Shown here: positions 43,068 through 51,939 of the stretch, piece by piece
How positions within the stretch are numbered: the stretch's first letter is position 1
Layout: each line of letters starts with the position of its first letter
Source: Brevundimonas sp. NIBR11
Lineage (GTDB): Bacteria; Pseudomonadota; Alphaproteobacteria; Caulobacterales; Caulobacteraceae
Reading direction: 5' to 3'
Length of the DNA stretch: 64,000 bases
Assembly (NCBI RefSeq): GCF_027912535.1
Contig: NZ_CP115465.1
Location: forward strand, 1,158,001-1,222,000
Position numbers and translations under genes: made by a program
The notes under the pieces: model-generated
What the model was told of the DNA's origin: nothing
What the model saw: only the letters and a program-made list of their open reading frames with translations
Databases searched by the model: none

Positions 43068-45848
43068 TCAGCCGCGCATCTGGGGCGCGATCCCACAGGT
43101 GTCGCAGATCCAGGCCCCGCCACGCTGTTGCAGGGTGAAGTCGCCACAGGCGGGGCAGCAGGCGTCAGGCTGCCCCTTGGCCGGGCGTTCGACGCTGGGC
43201 TCAGTTTTCTTGCCGAAGGGCAGGACGACGAGGTTGTCCGGCGTCGCGCCGCGGGCGAAGCCCTTGGAGATGAAATGGGCGGCGGGCACCAGTTCATCGG
43301 CCTTGCCGGAACCCAGACCGTCCGCGTTCAGCGGGTCGGAATCGGCGTTCGCCAGCTCGTGCCGGTCCAGATAGGACACGCCCAGCTCGCGGAAGATGTA
43401 GTCCAGAATCGAGGTCGCCGATCCGATCGAATCGTTCCCGGTGACTCGCCCTGCCGGCTCGAACCGGGTCAGCAGGAAGGCGTCCACGAACTCGTCCAGC
43501 GGCACGCCGTACTGCAGCCCGATAGAGATGGCGATGGCGAAATTGTTCATCAGGCTGCGGAAGGCGGCGCCCTCCTTGTGCATGTCGATGAAGATCTCGC
43601 CGAGCTCGCCGTCCTCATATTCGCCGGTGTGGATATAGACCTTGTGGCCGCCCACAGCCGCCTTCTGGATATAGCCCTTGCGGCGGTCAGGCAGCTTGCG
43701 GCGAGTGCGGTCGCGTTCGATGACGCGCTCGACCACCCGCTCCGTCGTCGCCTCGCGAGGCTCGGGTGCGGGTTCCGGAGCGCGTTCGGACATCCCGCGG
43801 AGAGTCTCGACTTCAGGCAGATCGAGCAGTGGCTGATCTGAGGCCTGACGGCGCGACAGGCGCAGGATGCGGCGGCCTTCGGCGGCGGCTTGAGTCAGGA
43901 CAGACATGGCCGCGCCGATGCCCGCCCGGCTGGGCAGTTCGATCGAGGTCAGGTTGGCGACGTCGCTGAAAGGCTCTGCTGCACGATAGATGGTAGCGGC
44001 CGCTGCCCCCAAGTCGGCGAGGATGGCCTTCAGCTGCATCGGGGCGCCGGGCCAATCGGACAGGTCTCGACGCCCGAAAACGTAGTCGCTGGCCGCCGCG
44101 ATCTCGTCCGGTCTCGCGAGGAGAGCCAGCAGTCCGCCCCGGGCCGCAGTCTCCTGATCGACCCCCAGGACGTCACGGATGAAGCCGGCGTCGAGCAGGG
44201 GCGAGCTGAAGGCGTCTTCCAGCCGCTCGACCTGGGCTAGGGCGATTTCCACCTCAGCCAGTTCCAGATCGGTGAAACCGCGTGCGGCGAGGGCGTCGTG
44301 ATCGAGGGCGGGGGCGCCGACGAGCGTGCGGCGACCCAGCAGCCATCGCTCGGCGTCGGCGACATCCCCACCCTGGGCGGCGATCGCGGAGGCGAGAACC
44401 GGATGCAGGCGGCGGGCGGTGCGGCCATCCCTGCTCTGAAACAGATCGAGCGCAGCGAGAGGGGTTAGGCCGAGACGCAGATCCCGCTCGGCATCGATCG
44501 CTTGGGTCGCGATGATGGAATGGCGCCGACCCGAGGTTTGGGCTGCGGCGCGGGCCTGTGCGGTGCGGAGGGCGGCGGCGCGACCGAGGTCGCTGTCCAG
44601 CGCTGCCAGACACGACTCGCGGACTTCTAGAGCGATCAGAACCGTGTGGCCCGTAATCGACCAGTCAGCGGCTGGCCCCAGCCCTTCGGCAAGTTCGCTG
44701 GAAGCGAGGGAGGCGGCTGCCGCGAACAGACCCGAGGCGGCCATGAACTGGGTCTCGTCGATCACGCCGTCCGACTGGGCCAACAGCCAGTCGAGGCCGC
44801 CGACCAGCGTCGGGGCGATCGGACGGACCGCTTCGCGACGGCGTGCGAGGCCCCCGTCCGGAGCGAAGCCGCAGGTAACTTCGATCTCCAGGGCCGTCGT
44901 CCACAAGCGGGCCAGGCCATCCAGCGCGCCGACCCGATCGGGCAGGGCGGCCACCACGGGCAGGGCGATGGCGCAGCTGGGCGCGAGGGAAAGGTCGGCC
45001 GCCGCTTCCGCGTCACGCAGCGAGAAGGCGACGATCGCGTCATCGGCCAGACAACCGTCGGCGGCGGCGAGGAGGGCTGCATCGTCGGCCGACGCAGGGT
45101 CAGCCACCACGACCACGCGGGGCTGGCTGACCGGTTCCGGCTCCGGAGCCGAGAACAGGCGGCCGGCGATCGCATCCAGAATGGCTGTGTCGTCCGCACC
45201 GGCCCGGCGGGCGGCCAGGACGGCGCGCGCCAAGGCCGGGTTGGAGCCCGGATCGCCGCAGACCGCGGCGGGACCCTCGCAGCGCCGCACCGCGTTGCTT
45301 ACGGCGGCCAGCGTTCGCGCCATGCCCGAAAGGGCGTGGCCGGTGAGGCGGGCGGTGCGCCGGCGGGCCGTGTCGCTCTCGAACCTCGCCCGCACGCCCG
45401 GGTCCGCGAGGTCGGAGACGATCGCATTGCGGCTCGGGCGCGTCTGATCCTCCGCCGTAGGCCAAGGGCGGGCGCCCTCCATCAGCACCGTCGACGGCGC
45501 CGCCAGCCCCAGAAGCACGCTGGCGACCAGTTCGCTCGCGAACACCTCGGCGTCCGCCCCTGACTTGAACACGCCAGTGGCGCGGCCCCAGGCGGCGAGG
45601 CGGGCGGCCCAACGGTCCAACGCTCCGTCCAGAATGGCCGGCCCGACGGCCGGGGGCCGGTTCGACACGCCATCGAACCGAGGCCAATCGTCAGGCGATC
45701 CGCCGGACCAATCGAGCCAGGCCTCGACGCGGGCGTCGCTCCAGCCGACCGGCGCCATGACTCGCACCACGCGGTCGGCTCGTTCGAGCTCGCGCGCCTC
45801 GCATACCACGGAGGCGGCCAGTTCGGTCAGGAAGGGGGTGAAGCGCAT
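43068..45848 (-). CDS. Degenerate NrdJ-like protein (TSCPD domain), catalytic core lost
   Basis: A 926-residue relative of adenosylcobalamin-dependent (class II) ribonucleotide reductase. The C-terminal 211 residues are close to the NrdJ end: [17 protein letters not shown] (718-734), [20 protein letters not shown], the TSCPD-type segment and a Cys4 zinc ribbon (C898, C901, C915, C918). Weaker matches run through the rest: [21 protein letters not shown] with [10 protein letters not shown] (87-125), [13 protein letters not shown] (312-324) and [16 protein letters not shown] (626-641). The parts that carry the radical cysteines and substrate site in NrdJ (about 130-310) are replaced by Ala/Arg-rich sequence without CNLSS- or NPC-like motifs. 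I infer a non-catalytic paralogue kept for its C-terminal domain. Four-gene cluster follows it. Confidence 0.78.
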   Translation of the reverse strand: MRFTPFLTELAASVVCEARELERADRVVRVMAPVGWSDARVEAWLDWSGGSPDDWPRFDGVSNRPPAVGPAILDGALDRWAARLAAWGRATGVFKSGADAEVFASELVASVLLGLAAPSTVLMEGARPWPTAEDQTRPSRNAIVSDLADPGVRARFESDTARRRTARLTGHALSGMARTLAAVSNAVRRCEGPAAVCGDPGSNPALARAVLAARRAGADDTAILDAIAGRLFSAPEPEPVSQPRVVVVADPASADDAALLAAADGCLADDAIVAFSLRDAEAAADLSLAPSCAIALPVVAALPDRVGALDGLARLWTTALEIEVTCGFAPDGGLARRREAVRPIAPTLVGGLDWLLAQSDGVIDETQFMAASGLFAAAASLASSELAEGLGPAADWSITGHTVLIALEVRESCLAALDSDLGRAAALRTAQARAAAQTSGRRHSIIATQAIDAERDLRLGLTPLAALDLFQSRDGRTARRLHPVLASAIAAQGGDVADAERWLLGRRTLVGAPALDHDALAARGFTDLELAEVEIALAQVERLEDAFSSPLLDAGFIRDVLGVDQETAARGGLLALLARPDEIAAASDYVFGRRDLSDWPGAPMQLKAILADLGAAAATIYRAAEPFSDVANLTSIELPSRAGIGAAMSVLTQAAAEGRRILRLSRRQASDQPLLDLPEVETLRGMSERAPEPAPEPREATTERVVERVIERDRTRRKLPDRRKGYIQKAAVGGHKVYIHTGEYEDGELGEIFIDMHKEGAAFRSLMNNFAIAISIGLQYGVPLDEFVDAFLLTRFEPAGRVTGNDSIGSATSILDYIFRELGVSYLDRHELANADSDPLNADGLGSGKADELVPAAHFISKGFARGATPDNLVVLPFGKKTEPSVERPAKGQPDACCPACGDFTLQQRGGAWICDTCGIAPQMRG

Positions 45849-46055
45849 TCGCAGGCCCGGACAGGATCGTTTGCGTAGCCTAGAGCGCTCGGCCGACCCC
45901 CTGCAATAGATGTAGCGTTAGCGCTCTCTGTTACCCCCAAGATGTTGTCGGCGGAGATTTGGGCTGAGCGCTGGACGCGGAGGCGGCCGGTTTCTATGAT
46001 CGGGGGAATGGATCGGGGCTCCCGCCGATCCGAATCTGTAGACTGGATAGGCCTC
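45849..46055. other. 207-bp divergent spacer
   Basis: Between the NrdJ-like gene and NDUFA12. The NDUFA12 frame stays open here back to 45942, with ATGs at 45996 and 46008, so part may be coding. TGTTACCCCCAAG near 45930 is AT-richer; no promoter is convincing. Confidence 0.35.
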
Positions 46056-46448
46056 GTGCTCGGCAGAATCTTCGGTTGGACGTCCGGCGCGACGATCGGC
46101 ACACTGTTCACCATCGCCAAGCGCGGCGAGCTGATCGGCACCGACGAACTGGGTAACCGCTACTACCAGTCGCGCGACAACGTCAGCTATGACGGCCGCA
46201 AGCGCCGTTGGGTCGTCTACGGCGGCTACGCCGACGCCTCGAAGGTGACGCCGGACTGGCACGGCTGGCTGCACTACACCTTCGAAGAGCCGCCGACCGC
46301 GGCGCCTCTGCCGCGTCGCCGATGGGAGAAGGATCACTTGCCCAACATGACCGGCACGCCGCTGGCCTGGCATCCGCAGGGTTCCCTGCGGGCTGATGGC
46401 GTACGACCCGCCGCGACCGGCGACTACGAGGCGTGGACGCCCGAATGA
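46056..46448 (+). CDS. NADH:ubiquinone oxidoreductase subunit NDUFA12
   Basis: A homologue of the mitochondrial complex I accessory subunit NDUFA12 (B17.2), found in Alphaproteobacteria. Family features: IFGWTSGATIGTLF near the start, GTDELGNRYYQSR (the highly conserved GNRYYE-type motif), RRWVVYGGYADASKVTPDWHGWLHY and the C-terminal EKDHLPNMTGTPLAWHPQG. It binds the peripheral arm of complex I. GTG 46056 gives the usual family start V/M-LGRIFGW; ATG 46008 would add 16 residues. Its stop overlaps the next start by ATGA. Confidence 0.92.
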   Translation: MLGRIFGWTSGATIGTLFTIAKRGELIGTDELGNRYYQSRDNVSYDGRKRRWVVYGGYADASKVTPDWHGWLHYTFEEPPTAAPLPRRRWEKDHLPNMTGTPLAWHPQGSLRADGVRPAATGDYEAWTPE

Positions 46449-47119
46449 AGCGCTCCGGGCTCCTGCTGGTCGGCACGGCGGTCGTCGGGCTGACCGTAGC
46501 CGGCGGCGTAGTCGCGGGCGGCTGGCAGAACGCGGCGCCGCAGGATGCGACGCCGGCCGCCGATCCTATCGGCGACGCCCTGCGCTCCAATGCCCAGACG
46601 GAAGAGGCCGCGCCGGCCGGAGATCCGGCCCCAGCCGTGCCGATCGCCATCACGCCTCCACCTCCGGTCGAGATCGCCGCTGGGACGCTGGAAGAAAAAA
46701 AGGCGTCCGCCGACGAGGCCGGTGATGAAGACAAGGATGACGAGGACGGCGAGTCCGAGGCGGACAAGGCCAAACGTCTCGCGCCGGAGACCCGGATTCC
46801 CCGCCAGCGTCGGCGCGTCGCGGTCATCGAAGCGATCGACAAGATCACGGCCGAAAGCATGCGGTTCGAGGTCGAGGTCGGCGGACGTCCCGTGCGGTTC
46901 AACCAGGCCCTGATCTTCACCGCCCGCGCCTGCGAGGTCTCGGCAGAAAACGAACCGGTGCAGGACGCCATCGCCTATGTCGACGTGACGCTGCAGCCGA
47001 AGGCGGCGGGCGCGGCGCCGCGCCAGATCTTCCGAGGCTGGATGTTCTCGTCCACCCCGGCCCTCAGCGGGCTGCAACACCCGATCTATGACGCCTGGGT
47101 CGTGGGCTGCAAGGCGTAG
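46445..47119 (+). CDS. DUF2155 protein, exported
   Basis: A 224-residue protein: an N-terminal hydrophobic anchor (LLLVGTAVVGLTVAGGVVAGG), an acidic Glu/Asp/Lys-rich spacer (about 78-112), and the DUF2155 domain (about 120-224) with RVAVIEAIDKITAESMRFEVEVG, an ARACEVS cysteine, FRGWMFSSTPALSGLQHPIYDAWVVGCK. The two conserved Cys could pair in the periplasm. The family is regularly encoded between NDUFA12 and aat in Alphaproteobacteria, as here; function unknown. Its 3' end overlaps convergent aat by 34 bases. Confidence 0.9.
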   Translation: MKRSGLLLVGTAVVGLTVAGGVVAGGWQNAAPQDATPAADPIGDALRSNAQTEEAAPAGDPAPAVPIAITPPPPVEIAAGTLEEKKASADEAGDEDKDDEDGESEADKAKRLAPETRIPRQRRRVAVIEAIDKITAESMRFEVEVGGRPVRFNQALIFTARACEVSAENEPVQDAIAYVDVTLQPKAAGAAPRQIFRGWMFSSTPALSGLQHPIYDAWVVGCKA

Positions 47120-47781
47120 GTCACGGCCTCCCCGCCCGATAGAGGGCGGGTCAGGACGGTCTTGTCGGGCGTGGCCCTCAGCGCTGCGGCCAGCATTCTC
47201 AGATAGGTGGACTGCGGGGTCTCGATCAGGCCGAACTGGTCCAGATGAGGCGTGCGGAACTGCGCGTCCAGCAGCCGCCAGCCGCCGAGCCTCAACCGCG
47301 CGACCAGATGGGCAAGGGCGACCTTGGACGCATCCGTCGCCCGGCTGAACATGCTCTCTCCGAAGAAAGCGCCGCCCAAGGTCACGCCATAGAGCCCTCC
47401 GACTAGAAATCCGTTTCGCCAGCACTCGATGCTGTGGGCGAAACCATGCGCATGAAGCTCCAGATACAGGCTACGGATCGGGGCATTGATCCAGGTGTCT
47501 TCACGACCGGCGCTCGGGGCGGCGCAGGCGTCGAGCACGGCGTCGAAAGCCGTGTCCACGCGCACCTCGAAGGGTTCGCTCCGGATCGTACGACCCAGGC
47601 GTTTGGGGATGTGGAAGGCGGTCAGCGGAATCACGCCGCGCTGGTCCGGTTCGACGAGGAAGACGCGTGGATCGTGGCGGGCCTCAGCCATCGGGAAGAC
47701 CCCGTTGGCGTAGCAGCGCAACAGAGCCTCGGCGGTGAAATGCTCGGGAGGAAGTAAGGCGGTCGCCTCGGGATCGGACAC
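47086..47781 (-). CDS. aat: Leucyl/phenylalanyl-tRNA-protein transferase
   Basis: A 231-residue enzyme that adds Leu or Phe to N-terminal Arg/Lys, marking proteins for ClpAP via the N-end rule. Family motifs: LLRCYANGVFPMAEAR near the start, RRxxRxxF-like FHIPKRLGRTI, WINAPIRSLYLELHAHGFAHSIECW and FFGESMFSRATDASKVALAHLV. Intact. It convergently overlaps the DUF2155 gene by 34 bases, so any transcription terminator lies inside coding sequence. Confidence 0.96.
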   Translation of the reverse strand: MSDPEATALLPPEHFTAEALLRCYANGVFPMAEARHDPRVFLVEPDQRGVIPLTAFHIPKRLGRTIRSEPFEVRVDTAFDAVLDACAAPSAGREDTWINAPIRSLYLELHAHGFAHSIECWRNGFLVGGLYGVTLGGAFFGESMFSRATDASKVALAHLVARLRLGGWRLLDAQFRTPHLDQFGLIETPQSTYLRMLAAALRATPDKTVLTRPLSGGEAVTYALQPTTQAS

Positions 47782-47805
47782 GTCAGGTCTGTCCCGAGAC
47801 GATGG

Positions 47806-49155
47806 TCACTCGCCCTTCTGGGCCCTGGCCCATTTTTCCAGCCAATGGATGTCATAGTCGCCTGACAGGATGTCCGGCTCGTTCAAAAGCTTCTGAAACA
47901 GCGGGATCGTCGTATCGATGCCGCCGATGACCACCTCATTCAACGACCGCTTCAGGCGGGCGACGCACTCGGAGCGGTCGCGGCCGTGGACGATCAGCTT
48001 GCCGATCAGGCTGTCGTAGAAAGGCGGGATCGAATAGCCGGCGTAGATGGCGCTATCCAGCCGCACGCCCAGGCCGCCGGGGGCGTGGAAGTCTGTGATC
48101 GTGCCGGGTGAAGGCGTGAAGGTGTCTGGGTTCTCGGCGTTGATCCGAACCTCGATAGCATGGCCTTCGAAGTGGATATCTTCCTGGGTGAACGACAGCG
48201 GCAGGCCGGCGGCGATGCGGATCTGTTCGCGCACCAGATCGACGCCGGTGATGGCCTCGGTGACCGGGTGTTCGACCTGCAGGCGGGTGTTCATCTCGAT
48301 GAAGAAGAACTCGCCGTCCTCCCATAGGAACTCGATCGTCCCGACGCCCAGATAGCCGATGGCGGCGATGGCCTTGTTCACCGTCTCGCCGATGGCCTTG
48401 CGTCCCTCCGCCGACAGGGCGGGCGAGGGGGCCTCTTCCAGCACCTTCTGGTGGCGGCGCTGCAGCGAGCAGTCGCGTTCACCCAAGTGAACGACGTTGC
48501 CGTGGCTGTCGGCCACGACCTGGATCTCGATGTGGCGCGGCTTCTGGAGATAGCGCTCCATATAGACGGCGCCGTTGCCGAAGGCGGCCTTGGCCTCGGA
48601 CTGAGCCGTCTGGACGGCCTCGACCAGGTCGTCGGCGGTCAGGGCGACCTTCATGCCGCGTCCGCCGCCGCCCGCCGCCGCCTTGACGATCAGGGGGAAG
48701 CCGATGGTCTTCGATGCCTCAATGGCGGCCTCGACGGTCTCGACCTCGCCGTCCGAGCCGGGGACGACTGGGATGCCGGCGTCCATCACCGTCTTCTTGG
48801 CGGTGATCTTGTCGCCCATGACGCGGATATGTTCCGGCGTCGGGCCAATGAAGGTCATGCCGTGGGCGTTGACGATTTCGGCGAAGCGGGCGTTCTCAGA
48901 CAGGAAGCCGTAGCCCGGGTGGATGGCTTGCGCGCCCGTGATCTCGGCCGCCGCGATAATCGAGGGGATGTTCAGATAGGATTTGGCGGCCGGGGCCGGG
49001 CCGATGCAGACGCTCTCATCCGCCAGACGCACCCACATGGCGCCGCGATCGGCTTCGGAGTGAACGGCGACGGTGGAGATGCCCATCTCCTTGCACGCGC
49101 GGTGGATACGCAGCGCAATCTCGCCCCGGTTGGCGATCAGAACCTTGCTGAACAT
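47806..49155 (-). CDS. accC: Acetyl-CoA carboxylase, biotin carboxylase subunit
   Basis: A 449-residue ATP-grasp enzyme that carboxylates biotin on AccB, the first step of fatty-acid synthesis. Landmarks: [19 protein letters not shown] at the N-terminus, [14 protein letters not shown] (ATP lid), [44 protein letters not shown] and the C-terminal domain. ATG 49155 fits the family start [12 protein letters not shown]. It follows accB by four bases. Confidence 0.98.
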   Translation of the reverse strand: MFSKVLIANRGEIALRIHRACKEMGISTVAVHSEADRGAMWVRLADESVCIGPAPAAKSYLNIPSIIAAAEITGAQAIHPGYGFLSENARFAEIVNAHGMTFIGPTPEHIRVMGDKITAKKTVMDAGIPVVPGSDGEVETVEAAIEASKTIGFPLIVKAAAGGGGRGMKVALTADDLVEAVQTAQSEAKAAFGNGAVYMERYLQKPRHIEIQVVADSHGNVVHLGERDCSLQRRHQKVLEEAPSPALSAEGRKAIGETVNKAIAAIGYLGVGTIEFLWEDGEFFFIEMNTRLQVEHPVTEAITGVDLVREQIRIAAGLPLSFTQEDIHFEGHAIEVRINAENPDTFTPSPGTITDFHAPGGLGVRLDSAIYAGYSIPPFYDSLIGKLIVHGRDRSECVARLKRSLNEVVIGGIDTTIPLFQKLLNEPDILSGDYDIHWLEKWARAQKGE

Positions 49156-49159
49156 AGCC

Positions 49160-49678
49160 TCAGGCCTCGAGAACGACGAGGGCTTCGCCATATTCGACGG
49201 GTTGAGCGTCGCCGACCAGAACCTCGGCCACGACGCCGTCGCGCGGGGCCTGAATCGGGTTCATCGTCTTCATGGCCTCGACGATCAGCAGGGTCTGGCC
49301 CGTCTTGACCGTGTCGCCGACCTTGATGAACGGCGGGGCTTCCGGCGAGGCCTGAAGATAGACGGTGCCGACCATCGGCGACTTCACCTGCTCGCCCGAT
49401 TTGGCGACGATGGTGGCCGGATCCGACGGCATGGAAGCGGCCGCGGCGGGAGCTGCGGTCGTGGGGGCGGCAGGGGCGAATGAGGCCGGCTGAGGCGCCG
49501 CGGCATACTGGACGACCGGAGCGGCTGTGATCTCGCGGGCGACGCGGATGCGAAGCTCACCGCGCTCGACCTCGATCTCGGTCAGGCTGGTGTCGTTGAG
49601 AATGTCGGCCAGCTGGCGGACCAGCGTGGCGTCGATTTCCGTCGAGGGCTCGTTGTCGAGTGTCTTGTCGGTCGCCAT
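49160..49678 (-). CDS. accB: Biotin carboxyl carrier protein of acetyl-CoA carboxylase
   Basis: A 172-residue carrier. The N-terminal helical part ([28 protein letters not shown]) is followed by an Ala/Pro linker (about 55-92) and the biotinyl domain (about 95-172) with the thumb region and the biotinylated Lys in [12 protein letters not shown]. Normal length. In an aroQ-accB-accC operon, a common alphaproteobacterial order. Confidence 0.98.
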   Translation of the reverse strand: MATDKTLDNEPSTEIDATLVRQLADILNDTSLTEIEVERGELRIRVAREITAAPVVQYAAAPQPASFAPAAPTTAAPAAAASMPSDPATIVAKSGEQVKSPMVGTVYLQASPEAPPFIKVGDTVKTGQTLLIVEAMKTMNPIQAPRDGVVAEVLVGDAQPVEYGEALVVLEA

Positions 49679-49703
49679 GGGAGCTATGCCTTGTGGTCTG
49701 TGG

Positions 49704-50165
49704 TCAACGGGCTGGCGTTGCGGAGCGTTCCCGCGCCAGCCGGAGGGCGGCCTTGACGGCCAGTTCGTAGGAATGGGCGCCGAAGCCCGAGACGATGCCC
49801 GTAGCCGCCAGCGAAACGTAGGAGCGCCGCCGGAAATCCTCGCGCGCGGCGGGGTTCGACAGATGGCATTCGACGACCGGGATCGTCAGGGCCTTCAGCG
49901 CGTCCAGCAGGGCGACGGAGGTGTGGCTGTAGGCCGCCGGATTGATGACCAGGGCCGAGGCTTCGGTCCGGGCCTCGTGGATCCAGTCGACCAGTTCGCC
50001 TTCGTGATTCGACTGGCGGAAGACCACGGTCGCCCCTTCGGCCGCCGCCTCGCACAGCGCCTGAACGTCCGCCAGGGTCTCGCGTCCATAGATATGCGGC
50101 TCTCGCACCCCCAGAAGGTTGAGATTGGGGCCGTTCAGGACGTAGAGGACCGGGGTATCGGGCAT
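49704..50165 (-). CDS. aroQ: 3-dehydroquinate dehydratase, type II
   Basis: A 153-residue dodecameric shikimate-pathway enzyme. The lid motif [22 protein letters not shown] (about 10-31, with the catalytic Arg and Tyr), [31 protein letters not shown], and [22 protein letters not shown] (catalytic His) are intact. ATG 50165 precedes the family start. First gene of the aroQ-accB-accC operon and divergent from thiS. Confidence 0.97.
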   Translation of the reverse strand: MPDTPVLYVLNGPNLNLLGVREPHIYGRETLADVQALCEAAAEGATVVFRQSNHEGELVDWIHEARTEASALVINPAAYSHTSVALLDALKALTIPVVECHLSNPAAREDFRRRSYVSLAATGIVSGFGAHSYELAVKAALRLARERSATPAR

Positions 50166-50279
50166 TCGCTCCGGAGGGACTGGCGAAGAGCCGCGCTCTT
50201 CGGTGGGCGGGCCTTTTAGCGGAACGGCGTCGCTCGTCAAAGCCAAGGCGCGCCGCAGTAGTCAGGTTGACGTAACGAC

Positions 50280-50477
50280 ATGCGCATTCAAGTCAACGGC
50301 GATGAGCGGGACGTGACCGCGACGACCATCCTGGCCCTGGTCGAGGAGTTGGGTTTCGACGTCCGCAAGGTGGCTGTGGAGCGCAACCTCGCCATCGTGC
50401 CGAAGTCCCTGCATGCGACGACGCCGGTCGGAGAGGGCGACCGGATCGAGCTGGTCCAGTTCGTCGGCGGCGGCTGA
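50280..50477 (+). CDS. thiS: Sulfur carrier protein ThiS
   Basis: A 65-residue ubiquitin-fold protein that carries thiocarboxylate sulfur to ThiG. It begins MRIQVNGDERDV and ends in the required Gly-Gly (QFVGGG), where the C-terminus is activated. Divergent from aroQ (114-bp spacer), 40 bases before thiG. No TPP riboswitch pattern was seen in the leader. Confidence 0.94.
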   Translation: MRIQVNGDERDVTATTILALVEELGFDVRKVAVERNLAIVPKSLHATTPVGEGDRIELVQFVGGG

Positions 50478-50517
50478 GCGGGTTTCGTTCCGGACCGCGC
50501 GGGCCTAGATGAGGGGC

Positions 50518-51312
50518 ATGAACGCTCAAACTCCGATCACCGCCGCTGACGCCTGGACCGTCGCCGGTCGCACCTTCAACTCCCGCCTGATCGTCGGCAC
50601 CGGCAAGTACGCCGACTACGCCCAGAACGCCGCCGCCGCCGAGGCGGCAGGCGCGGAGATTGTCACCGTGGCCTTGCGCCGAGTGAACCTCAGCGATCCG
50701 TCCCAACCGATGCTGGTCGACCATCTGAAGCCGGAGCGGTTCACCTTCCTGCCCAACACCGCCGGCTGTTTCACCGGCGAGGACGCCGTGCGGACCCTGA
50801 GGCTGGCGCGCGAGGCGGGGGGCTGGCACCTGGTCAAGCTGGAGGTGCTGTCGAACACGGCGCACCTGTACCCCGACATGATCGAGACGCTCCGGGCGCT
50901 GGAGATGCTGGTCAAGGACGGGTTCGACGTGATGGTCTATTGCACCGACGACGTGGTGATGGCCAAGCGGCTGGAAGAGGCGGGGGCGGCGGCGATCATG
51001 CCTGCGGCGGCGCCGATCGGCTCGGGGCTGGGGCTGCAAAACGCCATCAACGTGCGGCTCATCGTCGAGCAGGCCAAGGTGCCGGTGCTGGTCGATGCGG
51101 GCGTGGGCACGGCCTCTGACGCGACGGTGGCCATGGAACTGGGCTGCGACGCCGTGCTCACCAACACGGCCATCGCGGGAGCCAAGGATCCCATCGGGAT
51201 GGCGCGGGCGATGAAGCACGCGGTCATCGCCGGGCGGGAAGCCTATCTGGCGGGGCGGATGGCCAAGAGGATGTACGCCGATCCGTCCTCGCCGCTGGCC
51301 GGCCTGATCTGA
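50518..51312 (+). CDS. thiG: Thiazole synthase
   Basis: A 264-residue TIM-barrel enzyme that builds the thiazole phosphate of thiamine from DXP, ThiS-thiocarboxylate and dehydroglycine. Motifs: [27 protein letters not shown] (Schiff-base region), [19 protein letters not shown] with the catalytic Lys, [54 protein letters not shown] 50509 is an alternative start. Neither thiO nor thiH nor thiC is in the window. Confidence 0.97.
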   Translation: MNAQTPITAADAWTVAGRTFNSRLIVGTGKYADYAQNAAAAEAAGAEIVTVALRRVNLSDPSQPMLVDHLKPERFTFLPNTAGCFTGEDAVRTLRLAREAGGWHLVKLEVLSNTAHLYPDMIETLRALEMLVKDGFDVMVYCTDDVVMAKRLEEAGAAAIMPAAAPIGSGLGLQNAINVRLIVEQAKVPVLVDAGVGTASDATVAMELGCDAVLTNTAIAGAKDPIGMARAMKHAVIAGREAYLAGRMAKRMYADPSSPLAGLI

Positions 51313-51369
51313 GGTTGACGGAACGCCGATCCGGAGACAGGATGTTCCTGTAATGTTCCGGAGTCGCCT

Positions 51370-51870
51370 ATGCGAACCTTGACCTTCAGGGGCTATCTGG
51401 CCGTGGCTGTGATCGGTCTGATGGTCGCGGTCCTGTGGATGGCTGCGGGAACGGTAAGGGCTCAGGAGGCCGTCATGCGGCACGCGACAGGTACGTTCGA
51501 GGTCTCGGTCACGCCCGCCGATCCGGAGGTGAGGGAAGCCGGGCTGGGTCTGGCCCGGTTCATGCTAGCCAAGACTTTCACCGGCGGGATGAGCGGGGCC
51601 TGCGTGGGCCAGATGCTGGCGGGCGGGCCGTCCGAACAGGTCGGGACCTATGTGGCGCTGGAGCGGTTCGTGGGGACGGTGAACGGGCGGAACGGCGCAT
51701 TCCTGATGGCTCATCGCGGCGATATGAGCGCGGAAGGCTACAGCTTGTCGATCACCATCGTGCCAGGCTCGGGGACGGGGGAGTTGAAGGGGATCGGTGG
51801 GGACTTCGCTCTGGTCGTCGAAGGCGGGGAACACCGCTACGACCTGAGCTATAGCCTGCCGGTGGAGTGA
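51370..51870 (+). CDS. DUF3224 family exported protein
   Basis: A 166-residue protein with a signal peptide or N-terminal anchor (AVAVIGLMVAVLWMAAGTVRAQ). The mature part matches DUF3224: HATGTFEVSVTPADPEV, a KTFTGGMSGACVGQMLAG segment, VALERFVGTVNGRNGAFLMAHRG and the ending GELKGIGGDFALVVEGGEHRYDLSYSL, a small beta-barrel. Function unknown. A short hairpin (ACAGGA/TCCTGT, 51337-51351) lies before it. It is in the same direction as thiG, 57 bases away. Confidence 0.82.
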   Translation: MRTLTFRGYLAVAVIGLMVAVLWMAAGTVRAQEAVMRHATGTFEVSVTPADPEVREAGLGLARFMLAKTFTGGMSGACVGQMLAGGPSEQVGTYVALERFVGTVNGRNGAFLMAHRGDMSAEGYSLSITIVPGSGTGELKGIGGDFALVVEGGEHRYDLSYSLPVE

Positions 51871-51939
51871 GGCGGCGAAGCGTGGGGTTGGAACCGGCGT
51901 CTCCGTGAGGCAGGATCGACTGGTCTCAGGGGAACGACG

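Noticed and set aside
50166..50279. A TPP riboswitch upstream of thiS
   Set aside because: The 114-bp spacer shows neither the CUGAGA nor the ACCYGA box; none was seen before thiE either.
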